Positions 5,815 through 13,421 are shown, numbered from the stretch's first letter. The stretch is 16,480 nucleotides of DNA from CAG-791 sp002449595 (GCA_946539855.1 CAMNHV010000035.1:1-16480); one strand, 5' to 3'. Numbers and translations are program-made. The notes: generated by a model not told the origin, from the letters alone.

Positions 5815-7751
5815 TCGACCTTGAAGTCATCGAGATCGTCGCTGTTGGTCATCAGGACGACGACCACATCCGGATGTCCGGCCGCTTTGATCGTATCCCT
5901 GCTGAACTTCAGGATCTTCTGTCCGGCCTTGACCTTGTCGCCCTCGCTGATCAGCGGTGTGAAGCCGTCGCCGTTCATGTTGACCGTGTCGACGCCGACG
6001 TGGATCAGAAGTTCCATGCCGTCTTCACTGTCAATGCCGATGGCGTGCTTTGATTCCGCCACAGAGGAGATCTCGCCGTCGAACGGCGCGATCACGAATT
6101 CCTCTTCCGGCTCGATGCCGACGCCGTCGCCCAGGATGCCTGCCGCAAAGGACTCATCCGGGATGCTCTCCCTCGCGATGACTTTGCCCTTCACAGGTGC
6201 GAGGACCTTACTGTCGCCCACGCTCATGACGGCCGGGATACCGGCGATATCAACGAATTCAGGACCCGCGCTGACAGATGCTGGAGCTGCCGCGGGTGCC
6301 GCAGCTGCGGCTGCCCCGGCTGCAGGTGCTGCTGCCGCCGCGCCTTCCCCGTTATCCTCTTTCCAGACGATCCAGGTCAGGACGAATGCCACGCCTGCCG
6401 CGATCGCAAGCATGATGCAGTAAATCGGGATATTGTCGATCGCGAGGAGCCCGGGGATGCCGGTCACGCCGTAAGTCGTCGCGCCGATGCGGGAGATCGA
6501 ACCGAACCACGCGCCGAGCGCGCCGCCGATCATGCCGCAGACGAACGGCTTCATGAAGCGGAAGTTGACACCGAAGATCGCGGGCTCCGTGATGCCCAGG
6601 GAGGCGGACAGGGAGGAAGGAAGCGCGACCGATTTCGTCCTCTGGTTCTTCGCGCGGATCGCCACTGCAAGGCAGGCGCCGAACTGGGCGAAGTTTGCGG
6701 AAGAGGCGATCGGCATCCAGATGTTCCGGCCGCTCTCCGCGATCATGCCCGCCTCTATGACGTTGTACATGTGGTGCAGGCCCATGATGACCGTCACCGG
6801 ATAGATGGCGCCCATGATCATGGAACCTATGCCGAAGCCGACTGTGATCAGGAGTTTTGCACCCGCAAGGACCCACGTCTCAAGCTGGGAGAAAATGGGG
6901 CCGATGATGCTCAGCGTGATGAGTGCGGTGACGAGGACTGTCGTCAGCGGCGTCACGAACAGGTCGATCATCTCCGGAACGTGATTGTGCAGCCACTTCT
7001 CGATCTTGCTCATCAGCCACACGGCGATCATGACCGGTATGACGTGGCCCTGATAGCCGACCCTCTGGATCGTCACGATATTTCCGAGCAGATGCCACTT
7101 CGGGATGATCCCGTCCGTCACGCCGAAGAAGGAGTTGATCGCATCCGCGCTGCCGACGCTCCACGCGTTCAGGAAGTTCGTGTGGATCATCAGAAGGCCG
7201 ACGACGGCGCCGAGGAAGATGTTTCCTCCGAACACCCTTGCCGCCGAGACGGCGACGATGACAGGCAGGAACGCGAACGCCGTGTTCGCGACCGTGTCCA
7301 GGAATCCGAACCAGTCGGAAGATGCGAACGACGGGATCGCCTTCGCGAGTGCCTCGACGAGACCCATCATGAGGCCGGACGCCACGATCGCGGGCAGGAT
7401 CGGGACGAAGATATCGCCCGGCGTCTTTAAGAGCCTCTTCCACCACGGCATGGCTGCTGCCGCAGCCGCTTTTACTTCGTCCTTTGAAGCCGCCGTGAGG
7501 CCGGTGACCGCGAGAAACTCGTCATAGACTTTGTTGACTGTGCCGGTGCCGATGATGAGCTGGAGCTGTCCGTTGGATTCGAACATGCCCTTGACACCTT
7601 CCACGTTTTCGAGTGTCTTCTTGTCGATCTTGCCGTTGTCGACGATCGCAAGACGCAGCCTGGTAGCGCAGTGTGCCGCACTCGCGATGTTGTCCTTTCC
7701 GCCGAGACAGCTGAAGATCTCTTCTGCGCATTTGCGATAATCCAATGCCAT
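5811..7751 (-). CDS. scrA: PTS sucrose-type permease, EIIBCA fusion
   Basis: Membrane permease that imports and phosphorylates sugar. The ATG at 7751 (AGAGGGG 6 nt upstream) gives 646 residues; an earlier ATG at 7817 has no ribosome site. Order: IIB about 1-85 with phosphocysteine C28 in AAHCATRLR; IIC about 105-465 with several membrane segments, GYQGHVIPV (232-240) and GITEPAIFG (386-394); an Ala/Pro-rich linker (about 469-495); and a Crr-like IIA about 498-646 with phosphohistidine H584 in LLIHVGVDTV and H569. The domain order fits the glucose/beta-glucoside/sucrose superfamily. Sucrose specificity is inferred from the IIB/IIC resemblance and the divergent sucrose-6-phosphate hydrolase; trehalose or a beta-glucoside is less likely. 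Having its own IIA, it needs only EI and HPr, which follow directly. Confidence 0.93.
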   Translation of the reverse strand: MALDYRKCAEEIFSCLGGKDNIASAAHCATRLRLAIVDNGKIDKKTLENVEGVKGMFESNGQLQLIIGTGTVNKVYDEFLAVTGLTAASKDEVKAAAAAAMPWWKRLLKTPGDIFVPILPAIVASGLMMGLVEALAKAIPSFASSDWFGFLDTVANTAFAFLPVIVAVSAARVFGGNIFLGAVVGLLMIHTNFLNAWSVGSADAINSFFGVTDGIIPKWHLLGNIVTIQRVGYQGHVIPVMIAVWLMSKIEKWLHNHVPEMIDLFVTPLTTVLVTALITLSIIGPIFSQLETWVLAGAKLLITVGFGIGSMIMGAIYPVTVIMGLHHMYNVIEAGMIAESGRNIWMPIASSANFAQFGACLAVAIRAKNQRTKSVALPSSLSASLGITEPAIFGVNFRFMKPFVCGMIGGALGAWFGSISRIGATTYGVTGIPGLLAIDNIPIYCIMLAIAAGVAFVLTWIVWKEDNGEGAAAAAPAAGAAAAAAPAAAPASVSAGPEFVDIAGIPAVMSVGDSKVLAPVKGKVIARESIPDESFAAGILGDGVGIEPEEEFVIAPFDGEISSVAESKHAIGIDSEDGMELLIHVGVDTVNMNGDGFTPLISEGDKVKAGQKILKFSRDTIKAAGHPDVVVVLMTNSDDLDDFKVE

Positions 7752-7822
7752 AATGATCCCCTCTCTGAAATGGAGCCCCGCCCCTTTCACTTCGGGCAGA
7801 ACTGTTATCTTTTTCATTATTT

Positions 7823-7851
7823 ATTGTACGAAATTAATAATAACTTCACAA
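7823..7851 (-). promoter_or_regulatory. Predicted promoter of the sucrose permease operon
   Basis: On the minus strand the -35 is TTGTGA (7851-7846, 4 of 6), the spacer 17 bp, and the -10 TACAAT (7828-7823, 5 of 6), all inside a strongly A+T-rich patch of an otherwise GC-rich window. Transcription would start near 7816, giving a leader of about 65 nt. I see no BglG/SacY-type antiterminator element in that leader. Confidence 0.65.
7830..7847. promoter_or_regulatory. Imperfect palindrome in the permease promoter spacer, possible operator
   Basis: The 18 bases GAAATTAATAATAACTTC are symmetric at 14 of 18 positions and fall between the -35 and -10 of the permease promoter, where a repressor would block RNA polymerase. 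A+T richness makes chance symmetry easy, and no repressor gene is in the window. Confidence 0.28.
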
Positions 7852-7866
7852 TAAGCTATATTTTTT

Positions 7867-7895
7867 TTGTAAAATATCGTTATAAAGTGTATTGA
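7867..7895 (+). promoter_or_regulatory. Weak candidate promoter for the GH32-HAD operon
   Basis: TTGTAA (7867-7872, 4 of 6) is followed after 17 bp by TATTGA (7890-7895, only 3 of 6). TATAAA at 7881-7886 is a better -10 but has no fitting -35. A plus-strand promoter must lie in this A+T-rich stretch, since the two operons diverge; the exact hexamers are uncertain. Confidence 0.3.
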
Positions 7896-7945
7896 TTCAG
7901 ATCATATTCCCGACAGACACCACTTCGGACCCGGCAGACAGGTAC

Positions 7946-7957
7946 GCCCCGCGGGGC
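7946..7957. other. GC palindrome just before the GH32 ribosome site
   Basis: GCCCCGCGGGGC is a perfect 12-bp palindrome ending 5 nt before GGAGG (7963-7967) and 17 nt before the GH32 ATG. It could be a short leader hairpin affecting ribosome access, or an operator. In GC-rich DNA chance is also possible. Confidence 0.3.
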
Positions 7958-7973
7958 AGAGAGGAGGAATGAT

Positions 7974-9431
7974 ATGCGAGAGTGGACCAGAGAAGAAAGA
8001 TACAGGGTCCTGCAGGATCCGGAGGAGATCCGCGGACTGCATGAGCGCATAAGGAAGTCCGTTTACAGACAGACGTACCATGTACAGCCGGTGACCGGCC
8101 TCTCCAGCGACCCGAACGGGTTCGCGCTGTATGACGGCGTATACCACCTGTTCTACCAGTGGTGTCCGTGGGGCGCCGTGCACGGCCTGAAATACTGGTA
8201 TCACGTCATAAGCGAGGATCTCGTGCACTGGCACAACGCGGGCGTGGGCATAAAGCCGGACGCCGACTTCGACAACCGCGGCGTCCACTCGGGCTCCGCG
8301 ATCACGAAGGACGGGGAACTGTACTTTTTCTACACAGGGAATCACCGCGACGAGAACTGGGTGCGCACACCGTACACCTGCGCCGCGAAGCTTGGGGAGG
8401 ACGGGAAACCTGTGAAACTTGAGAAGCCGCTCTTCGGCCCCAGGCCGGACTACACCGAGCACCAGCGCGACCCCAAGGTCTTCTATGTGCCCGAGAAGGA
8501 GAGCTATTACATCTTCATCGGCGCGCAGACTGCCGACCTGAAGGGCTGTGTCCTGGTCTACACCTCAAAAGACCTCTTCAGCGGGTGGGCTTTCGCGGGA
8601 CAGCTGAAAGTGCCCGGCTACGAGTCGCTCGGCGGAATGTGGGAGTGCCCCTGCATCGGCAGGATCGGCGGAACGGACGTCCTGCTCTTCTCTCCCCAGT
8701 ACACAAAGCTTCCCGGCCGCAGCGAGAGCACGAACCACAACATCTACATGACCGGCAGGATGGACTTTGACACGCTGACCTTTACGCCGTCCGCACCGTT
8801 TAAGCACCTTGACTACGGTTTTGACTTCTACGCCGCGCAGCTCGCCTCCGGCGTGGACGATCCGGACAAGGAGATCATCATCTCGTGGATCGGGCTTCCC
8901 GACAATCACTATCCGACCGAGGAGGAGGACTGGGAAGGCAGCATGACTCTCCCGAGGGAGCTGCGCATCAGGGACGGCAGGCTCTACCAGACGCCGGTCC
9001 CTTCGGTCTACGGCCTCATCGGGGAGACCGTTCCCGCAGGGGAAGATCTGCCGCGCGCCTGTGTGATCACCGCGGAATATGACGGAAATGACGCATCGCT
9101 CGACCTGTTCGCGAAAAAAGACGGGAGCGGCGGGCTGAAGATCCGCTACAGCGCGGACGCGGGCGCCCTATCGATCGACCGGAGCGGCATGGCGAAGAGA
9201 TTTAACGAATCGGTGGGCGAGCAGCTGGATATGCCGCTGGAAGAGCCTCTTAAGAAGCTTGAGATCTTCGTCGACCACAGCAGCGTCGAGATCTTCGCCA
9301 ATGACGGAGCGGCCGTGTTTACGACACACCTCTACCCGGCGGAAGGGGAATTCTCCCTGTTCTCTTCCGGGGAGACCAGCCTGAAAGTGCAGAGGATCGG
9401 GGCGTCTGTGACGGACGACTTCGTTGTGTGA
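7974..9431 (+). CDS. scrB: Sucrose-6-phosphate hydrolase (GH32)
   Basis: Cytosolic beta-fructosidase that splits sucrose-6-phosphate, the permease product, into glucose-6-phosphate and fructose. It has 485 residues and no signal peptide. The GH32 triad is complete: nucleophile D46 in SSDPNGF, D166 in QRDPKVF, acid/base E224 in MWECPCIG. HLFYQWCPWGAVHGLKYW (58-75) resembles sucrose-6-phosphate hydrolases more than secreted invertases. The residue before the nucleophile is Ser rather than the usual Asn. The five-bladed catalytic domain spans about 35-330, followed by a beta-sandwich whose end is marked by IFVDHSSVEIFANDG. GGAGG lies 6 nt before the ATG. It diverges from the permease and is followed 22 nt later by a HAD phosphatase. 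Levanase or inulinase activity is less likely without secretion. Confidence 0.93.
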   Translation: MREWTREERYRVLQDPEEIRGLHERIRKSVYRQTYHVQPVTGLSSDPNGFALYDGVYHLFYQWCPWGAVHGLKYWYHVISEDLVHWHNAGVGIKPDADFDNRGVHSGSAITKDGELYFFYTGNHRDENWVRTPYTCAAKLGEDGKPVKLEKPLFGPRPDYTEHQRDPKVFYVPEKESYYIFIGAQTADLKGCVLVYTSKDLFSGWAFAGQLKVPGYESLGGMWECPCIGRIGGTDVLLFSPQYTKLPGRSESTNHNIYMTGRMDFDTLTFTPSAPFKHLDYGFDFYAAQLASGVDDPDKEIIISWIGLPDNHYPTEEEDWEGSMTLPRELRIRDGRLYQTPVPSVYGLIGETVPAGEDLPRACVITAEYDGNDASLDLFAKKDGSGGLKIRYSADAGALSIDRSGMAKRFNESVGEQLDMPLEEPLKKLEIFVDHSSVEIFANDGAAVFTTHLYPAEGEFSLFSSGETSLKVQRIGASVTDDFVV

Positions 9432-9453
9432 TATTGAGAGAATGAGGGAAAAG

Positions 9454-10218
9454 ATGAAGAAAGTATTTGCGAGCGATTTCGACGGCACACTGTATTTCTA
9501 CAAGGCGCCCGACCCGGACAAACTGCCCGCGGCAAATGTGGCGAAGATCCGGGAGTATCAGGAGGCGGGGCACCTGTTCGGGCTCTGCACGGGGCGCCAG
9601 GTCGGCGGCCTTACACCCTTTATCACAGGCTTCGTGGAGCCGGATTTCTGCATCACCAGCAGCGGCGCCAACATCGTGGACCGCTCATTTAAGGAGATCT
9701 TCAAGCGGGGCGTGGATAGGGACGTCGCGGATGTGCTCGTCCGGGAGTTCGTGCCGAAGGGCTACCGCATGACGCTGGACGTCGAGGGGGAGATCTGCGT
9801 CTTCGCGGAAATGGATTATCCCGGAAAATATTATGTCATCACCGGCGTGGACGACGCTCCGGAAGGCCGCATCCACCAGGTCAGCATCCACACGGAGAGC
9901 CTTGAAGACGCGGCGGCGAAAGCCCGGTGGATCAACGACAACTTCGGCGAAAGCGTGGAAGCTTTCCAGAACGTCATTGAGATCGACATTGCGCCGAAGG
10001 GCTGTTCCAAAGGCAAGGGCGTGGAGATCCTGCGCCGGCATTTCGGGGACTGCAGGCTCTACGGCATCGGCGATTCGATCAACGACCTGCCGCTGATCCG
10101 CGCGGCGGACGTCTCATATACGTTCCCCTATGCACCGAAGGAGGTGCAGGAAGCCGCCGATTTCGTGGTGCCTACGATCGTCGAGGCGCTGGACCATTCG
10201 ATGAATGAGCAGATCTGA
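9454..10218 (+). CDS. HAD superfamily IIB (Cof-type) sugar phosphatase
   Basis: Cytosolic Mg-dependent phosphatase of unknown substrate, 254 residues from the ATG at 9454 (AGGG 5 nt upstream). In-frame TTG (9424) and ATG (9442) starts have poorer ribosome sites, and the TTG would overlap the GH32 stop. All four HAD motifs are present: D8 and D10 in ASDFDGTLY, T46 in CTGR, K186 in GCSKGKG, and D207/D211 in GIGDSINDLPLI. The C2-type cap lies at about 85-175. It starts 22 nt after GH32 and is in the same operon, so a sugar phosphate of the sucrose pathway is a reasonable guess. Sucrose-6-phosphate phosphatases belong to the same broad HAD IIB class, but specificity cannot be read here. Confidence 0.9.
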   Translation: MKKVFASDFDGTLYFYKAPDPDKLPAANVAKIREYQEAGHLFGLCTGRQVGGLTPFITGFVEPDFCITSSGANIVDRSFKEIFKRGVDRDVADVLVREFVPKGYRMTLDVEGEICVFAEMDYPGKYYVITGVDDAPEGRIHQVSIHTESLEDAAAKARWINDNFGESVEAFQNVIEIDIAPKGCSKGKGVEILRRHFGDCRLYGIGDSINDLPLIRAADVSYTFPYAPKEVQEAADFVVPTIVEALDHSMNEQI

Positions 10219-10247
10219 TCTGTAAGGTATCCCGGCAGATAAAGAAA

Positions 10248-10280
10248 GAGCAGGTCCGGCTGTCGGACCTGCTCCTTTTT
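10248..10280. terminator. Strong bidirectional intrinsic terminator
   Basis: GAGCAGGTCCG (10248-10258) pairs perfectly with CGGACCTGCTC (10264-10274) around a 5-nt loop, followed by CTTTTTC on the plus strand. Read on the minus strand the stem is followed by TTTCTTT. It sits between the convergent HAD gene (ends 10218) and M23 peptidase gene (ends 10303), so it can serve both. The rest of the 84-bp gap holds nothing else I can see. Confidence 0.92.
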
Positions 10281-10302
10281 CATTTGTCGGTCACCGCTGC
10301 GT

Positions 10303-11883
10303 TCATTGCAGATATGTGAGCGGATTATAGGCGACGCCTCCGATCCGGATCTCGAAGTGCAGGTGCGGTCCCGTACTGTTGCCGGTGTTGCCGGAGAGGG
10401 CGATCCTCTGTCCCTGCTGCACGTACTGTCCGACGCGCACCTCGATCCTCGACAGGTGTCCGTAGCGCGTCTCTCTTCCGTCGTCGTGACGGATGCAGAC
10501 GAGGTTGCCGTAGCCGCCCTGCCAGCCCGCGACCGAGACGGTGCCCGCGCAGGACGCCGTGACGGACGTGCCGGTCGGCACGCCGATATCGATGCCCTGG
10601 TGGTATGTGCTCGCGCCGGCCTTCGGGGCGCTTCTCCCGCCGAAGCCGGACGTGATGTAACCGCCGGACGTCGGCCAGATATAGGTCGGAAGCGGCTTCG
10701 TTCCCCGCTCGATGATGCGGGGCACCGACGCCTTGATCACGTCCTCTTTTATGACTTCTGTGCCGCGGCTCTTGCCGTCGACGTAGCTGACCTGCGCCAC
10801 GACGCGCCGGTGGCCTTCCTGCGCCTCCTGCACGGTCTCCTGGCGGTTCGCGAACCAGCTGTCGTTGTTCTTGTAGATGGTCTCCGCCTGGTAGTCCTCC
10901 TCGTACAGTTCCTGCATCTTGAAGGCGACGGAGAGCTCCGGCCTGGGGACCGTGATCGTCAGTTCGTCTCCCTGGCGGATCAGGGAATTCTCATCCTCGA
11001 GCAGATCGTTCATGCTGATGAGTTCTTCGAGCGTCAGCCCGTACTTCTCCGCGATGGTCGAGAGGGTGTCCCCCGACTGCACCACATGGATCTCCCGCAC
11101 GGCGCGGTCCTTCGTGACTTCGGCGACCGCATCCTCGAGCGTCGAGATCTGGCTGTGCGGCATGAACGCCTCGACGACCTCGATCTTCTCCACGAAGTTC
11201 AGGTCCATGAGGCCGACCGGGTAGTCCTCCAGCTTGCTGCCGGAGAGCGGCTGCACGAAGGCGAAGATGTCCGCCAGCTCCGCATCCAGGCCGGCTGTCG
11301 GCAGTTCCTCTTCGCGTGCCGTTATGGCTTCCTGCTCCGTGCGCAGCAGGACCTGCGCCGTCAGCGCATTGATCTCCCGCGCCGTATCAGACGTCAGCGC
11401 GACCGTGTACTGGTCGAGCGGATCAAACCTCTGCTTCGTGAGGAGCAGCAGCCCCATGACGTCGTCCTTCGTGGCGAGATTCACGGTGTAGTCGTCGATC
11501 TTCACCGTGTAGCACTGCACCAGTTCTTTCTCTTCGTTCTCTCTCAGTGCGGCGGTCAGGCGGTCGATGATGATCTCGGGGTCAGTCACTTTTCCCCATA
11601 AGAGATGGCGGCCCTCAAGCTCCATCTCCACGTCGGAGTAGACGAAGCCCTCCATGTCGCCGGAGATATTCCGTCTCGCTTCCGCCATCGCGCGGTCCGC
11701 GTCCTCTCTGGTCGCGACGAGGCCGATCTCCTCACCGTCCACCGTGACGGCGTACATATCGTTTTCTTCCGCATGAAAAAGCGTTGCCGCGGGCACCGAC
11801 AGCATGCTCAGGTAGAGCACCGCGAGCGTCGTGACAACGAAGATCAGGCGGACTACTTTGGAATCATCTGCGTGATCGATCAT
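10303..11883 (-). CDS. Membrane-anchored M23 (LytM-type) peptidase with LysM and G5 domains
   Basis: Predicted cell-wall endopeptidase of 526 residues. An N-terminal hydrophobic segment (about 11-31) after a short N-terminus containing basic residues suggests a membrane anchor or uncleaved signal. Residues 40-260 hold regions recalling the N-terminal part of clostridial M23 proteins (YAVTVDGEEIG and YTVKIDDYTV). LysM lies at about 266-312 (HVVQSGDTLSTIAEKYG), a G5 domain at about 315-395, and the M23 domain at about 400-526. Zinc ligands and catalytic residues are intact: H428 and D432 in HQGID, H476, and H507/H509 in HLHF. It is therefore an active hydrolase rather than a degenerate EnvC-like activator. 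The ATG is 3 nt after the stop of the heptad-repeat gene and has only a weak ribosome site, suggesting translational coupling. It ends at the shared terminator. Confidence 0.93.
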   Translation of the reverse strand: MIDHADDSKVVRLIFVVTTLAVLYLSMLSVPAATLFHAEENDMYAVTVDGEEIGLVATREDADRAMAEARRNISGDMEGFVYSDVEMELEGRHLLWGKVTDPEIIIDRLTAALRENEEKELVQCYTVKIDDYTVNLATKDDVMGLLLLTKQRFDPLDQYTVALTSDTAREINALTAQVLLRTEQEAITAREEELPTAGLDAELADIFAFVQPLSGSKLEDYPVGLMDLNFVEKIEVVEAFMPHSQISTLEDAVAEVTKDRAVREIHVVQSGDTLSTIAEKYGLTLEELISMNDLLEDENSLIRQGDELTITVPRPELSVAFKMQELYEEDYQAETIYKNNDSWFANRQETVQEAQEGHRRVVAQVSYVDGKSRGTEVIKEDVIKASVPRIIERGTKPLPTYIWPTSGGYITSGFGGRSAPKAGASTYHQGIDIGVPTGTSVTASCAGTVSVAGWQGGYGNLVCIRHDDGRETRYGHLSRIEVRVGQYVQQGQRIALSGNTGNSTGPHLHFEIRIGGVAYNPLTYLQ

Positions 11884-11886
11884 AGA

Positions 11887-12648
11887 TTACAATCCGGGGA
11901 AAAAGCTCATCAGCCTGCCGATCAGGCCGGTCACCTCGAGGATCTCGAGGGCAAGCGCGGCGATGGACGCCGCGAAAGTGAACAGCAGCAGCGGAGAACT
12001 GACCTTGTGGCGCTTCGCGGAGGCCTCCTCCTGCGCCTTCTTCAGTTCCGCTCTCGTCTGTTCCAGTTTGTTCGTGAGCGCGGTGATCTCAGCGTTCAAT
12101 TCCTTCGTCTGCTTGCCGAGCTCCGTGATCATCGAGGCCTGTACGTTGCGGTACACGCGCACGCTGTCGCGGTGCGCCGCCTCGTCCGAGCGCGCCATCT
12201 GCGCAAAGATCTTCTCGCGCCCCTCGTCCACTGACGTGTAGAACTCTTCCATCGCGCTGCCGAAGCCGCCGATCGCGTCCTGCACGCCGAGCACCGCGGT
12301 GTGAACGTCCTGCACACCGCTCTGCACGTCGCCGACGCCGGCGGTCACGCTCTGCATTGCCGCCTGCACGTCCTGCACGCCGGCCTGTACGTTCTGTACG
12401 CCGCTCTGCACGTCCTGCACGCCGGCCTGTACATCCTGTACCGCCGTGTGCACTTCGCCGACGCTGCCGCCGAGCGAGTCCACGGAATCATGGATATCTT
12501 TATACAGCAGATCATTGACCTCGCGGATCTGCGTCAGAGACGCGTCGTTCTCCGCGATGATCTGCTTCAGTGCTTCTGTCTGAGCGGCTTCCGCCGCACC
12601 GTTTGCGAGGATCATCTCATCCGCGCTCATTCTGCCTGGAGCCTGCAT
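11887..12648 (-). CDS. Heptad-repeat coiled-coil protein with C-terminal membrane anchor, unknown function
   Basis: I do not recognise a family. The 253 residues comprise an acidic helical N-terminus (1-62), a regular 7-residue repeat (63-132) of type V-Q-D-V-Q-A/S-G with valine at both core positions, a polar helical stretch (133-213) with coiled-coil character (about 176-211), and a hydrophobic C-terminal segment (about 217-250). Basic residues just before that segment (KRHK, 212-215) suggest the bulk is cytoplasmic with a C-terminal anchor. There is no signal peptide. GGAGG lies 5 nt before the ATG, a strong start. The M23 peptidase begins 3 nt after its stop, so the pair probably works together: an inside scaffold and an outside hydrolase is one reading, by inference. 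Its promoter carries a perfect palindrome. Confidence 0.85.
   Translation of the reverse strand: MQAPGRMSADEMILANGAAEAAQTEALKQIIAENDASLTQIREVNDLLYKDIHDSVDSLGGSVGEVHTAVQDVQAGVQDVQSGVQNVQAGVQDVQAAMQSVTAGVGDVQSGVQDVHTAVLGVQDAIGGFGSAMEEFYTSVDEGREKIFAQMARSDEAAHRDSVRVYRNVQASMITELGKQTKELNAEITALTNKLEQTRAELKKAQEEASAKRHKVSSPLLLFTFAASIAALALEILEVTGLIGRLMSFFPGL
12253..12462 (-). repeat. 21-bp tandem repeat encoding ten heptads
   Basis: Ten consecutive 21-bp units encode the heptads at residues 63-132 of the coiled-coil protein, the outer ones degenerate. The core is a duplicated 42-bp unit (12400-12441 and 12358-12399), 35 of 42 bases identical by my count. Each copy begins with GTACAG codons and continues with GTGCAG codons, so the array grew by double-heptad duplication. 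Unit number could vary between strains. Confidence 0.85.
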
Positions 12649-12668
12649 GCCGTCCTCCGAAAAAGATC

Positions 12669-12692
12669 ATATATTGTCTGAAGACAATATAT
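12669..12692. promoter_or_regulatory. Perfect 11+11 bp inverted repeat overlapping the -10, probable operator or 5' hairpin
   Basis: ATATATTGTCT (12669-12679) and AGACAATATAT (12682-12692) are perfect inverted copies separated by GA. The element overlaps the last two bases of the -10 and covers the expected start site. As DNA it looks like a dimeric repressor operator; TTGTCTNNAGACAA resembles some GntR/FadR-type sites. As RNA it would form a 10-bp stem with a 4-nt loop, followed by GATCTTTTTC, so a weak terminator for the upstream gene is also possible. Confidence 0.6.
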
Positions 12693-12699
12693 TATACCA
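12691..12699 (-). promoter_or_regulatory. Extended -10 promoter of the heptad-protein/M23 operon
   Basis: On the minus strand TGGTATAAT (12699-12691) is a perfect extended -10 (TGN plus TATAAT). The hexamer 17 bp upstream, CAGTAT, overlaps the end of the alarmone synthetase gene and is a poor -35, which extended -10 promoters tolerate. The strong ribosome site is about 30 nt downstream of the -10. Confidence 0.65.
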
Positions 12700-12710
12700 T
12701 ATCCGGTGTT

Positions 12711-13352
12711 TTAATACTGTTCCTTATTCCCTAGTTCCTGGATCTCGTTGTTCAGCTGCAGCATCTTGGCGTCCAGCGCGGACACCATCTTCGCGCAGTC
12801 AAGCAGTTCCTGCGTGATCGACTCCGGCACTTCCCCCTCGAACTTGTACTGGATCTTGTGCTCCAGGCTCGCCCAGAAGTCCATGGCGATCGTCCGGATC
12901 TGGATCTCCACCTTCGTGTCGATGATGCGGTCGGAGAGGTACACCGGGATCATGACGAGCATGTGGTAGCTCTCGTACCCGCTGCTCTTGGGCTTCTCGA
13001 TGTAGTCCTTGATCGCGAGCACGCGGATGTCGTCCTGGTTGCTGATCATGTCCGCGATCCGGTACACGTCGGACGTGTACGAGCAGATCACGCGCACGCC
13101 CGCGATGTCGTCGCAGTATTTGACCATATTGGCGAGGGTGGCTTCATAGCCGTGGCGCTTGAGCTTCTTCACGATGCTGGGCGACGTCTTGCGGCGGGCC
13201 TTCGTGTGCTCGATCGGGTTGTACCTGTGAATGAGCTGGAACTCCTCGCTCAGGATCGAGAGCTTGGTCTCCATCTGCCGGAGCGCCGCGTCATAGATGA
13301 GCATGACCTCCTCGTAGCTCCTTGCGCCTTCGTCTTCAACCTTGATTTCCAT
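12711..13352 (-). CDS. Small alarmone synthetase, RelQ/YjbM-like (p)ppGpp synthetase
   Basis: Cytosolic GTP/GDP pyrophosphokinase making (p)ppGpp. The 213 residues carry only the RelA/SpoT synthetase domain; there is no HD hydrolase, TGS or ACT domain, as in RelQ/YjbM. Motifs seen are the substrate-binding RRKTSPSIVKKL (53-64), D82 in DIAGVRV, DYIEKPKSSGYESYH (116-130), and E149 in VEIQIRTIAMDFWASLEH. The C-terminal helix (about 176-213) matches the oligomerisation helices of small synthetases. The ATG has AAGGA about 9 nt upstream. It follows glmS by 69 nt with no clear terminator, so it may be read from the glmS promoter, coupling alarmone production to amino-sugar synthesis. Confidence 0.92.
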   Translation of the reverse strand: MEIKVEDEGARSYEEVMLIYDAALRQMETKLSILSEEFQLIHRYNPIEHTKARRKTSPSIVKKLKRHGYEATLANMVKYCDDIAGVRVICSYTSDVYRIADMISNQDDIRVLAIKDYIEKPKSSGYESYHMLVMIPVYLSDRIIDTKVEIQIRTIAMDFWASLEHKIQYKFEGEVPESITQELLDCAKMVSALDAKMLQLNNEIQELGNKEQY

Positions 13353-13421
13353 AAAACACTTTCCTTACGTCTGTATAATGCTCACTTGCGCCGCGGGCCG
13401 CCGGTGCCGGATCCCTGCAGG

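Noticed and set aside
7270..7288. CGCGAAC/GTTCGCG inverted repeat resembling an SOS box
   Set aside because: The spacer is five bases, not four, and it lies deep inside the permease coding sequence.
7752..7973. CcpA cre box or BglG/SacY antiterminator in the divergent sucrose control region
   Set aside because: I looked for the cre core and the antiterminator hairpin on both strands and found no convincing match.
10306..11601. 431-aa plus-strand ORF opposite the M23 peptidase
   Set aside because: Antisense shadow of a clear peptidase gene, with biased composition and no motif. It also starts directly after the strong terminator.
13362..13380. Plus-strand TATAAT in the glmS-alarmone synthetase gap
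   Set aside because: No -35 at proper spacing and no plus-strand gene downstream; probably chance.
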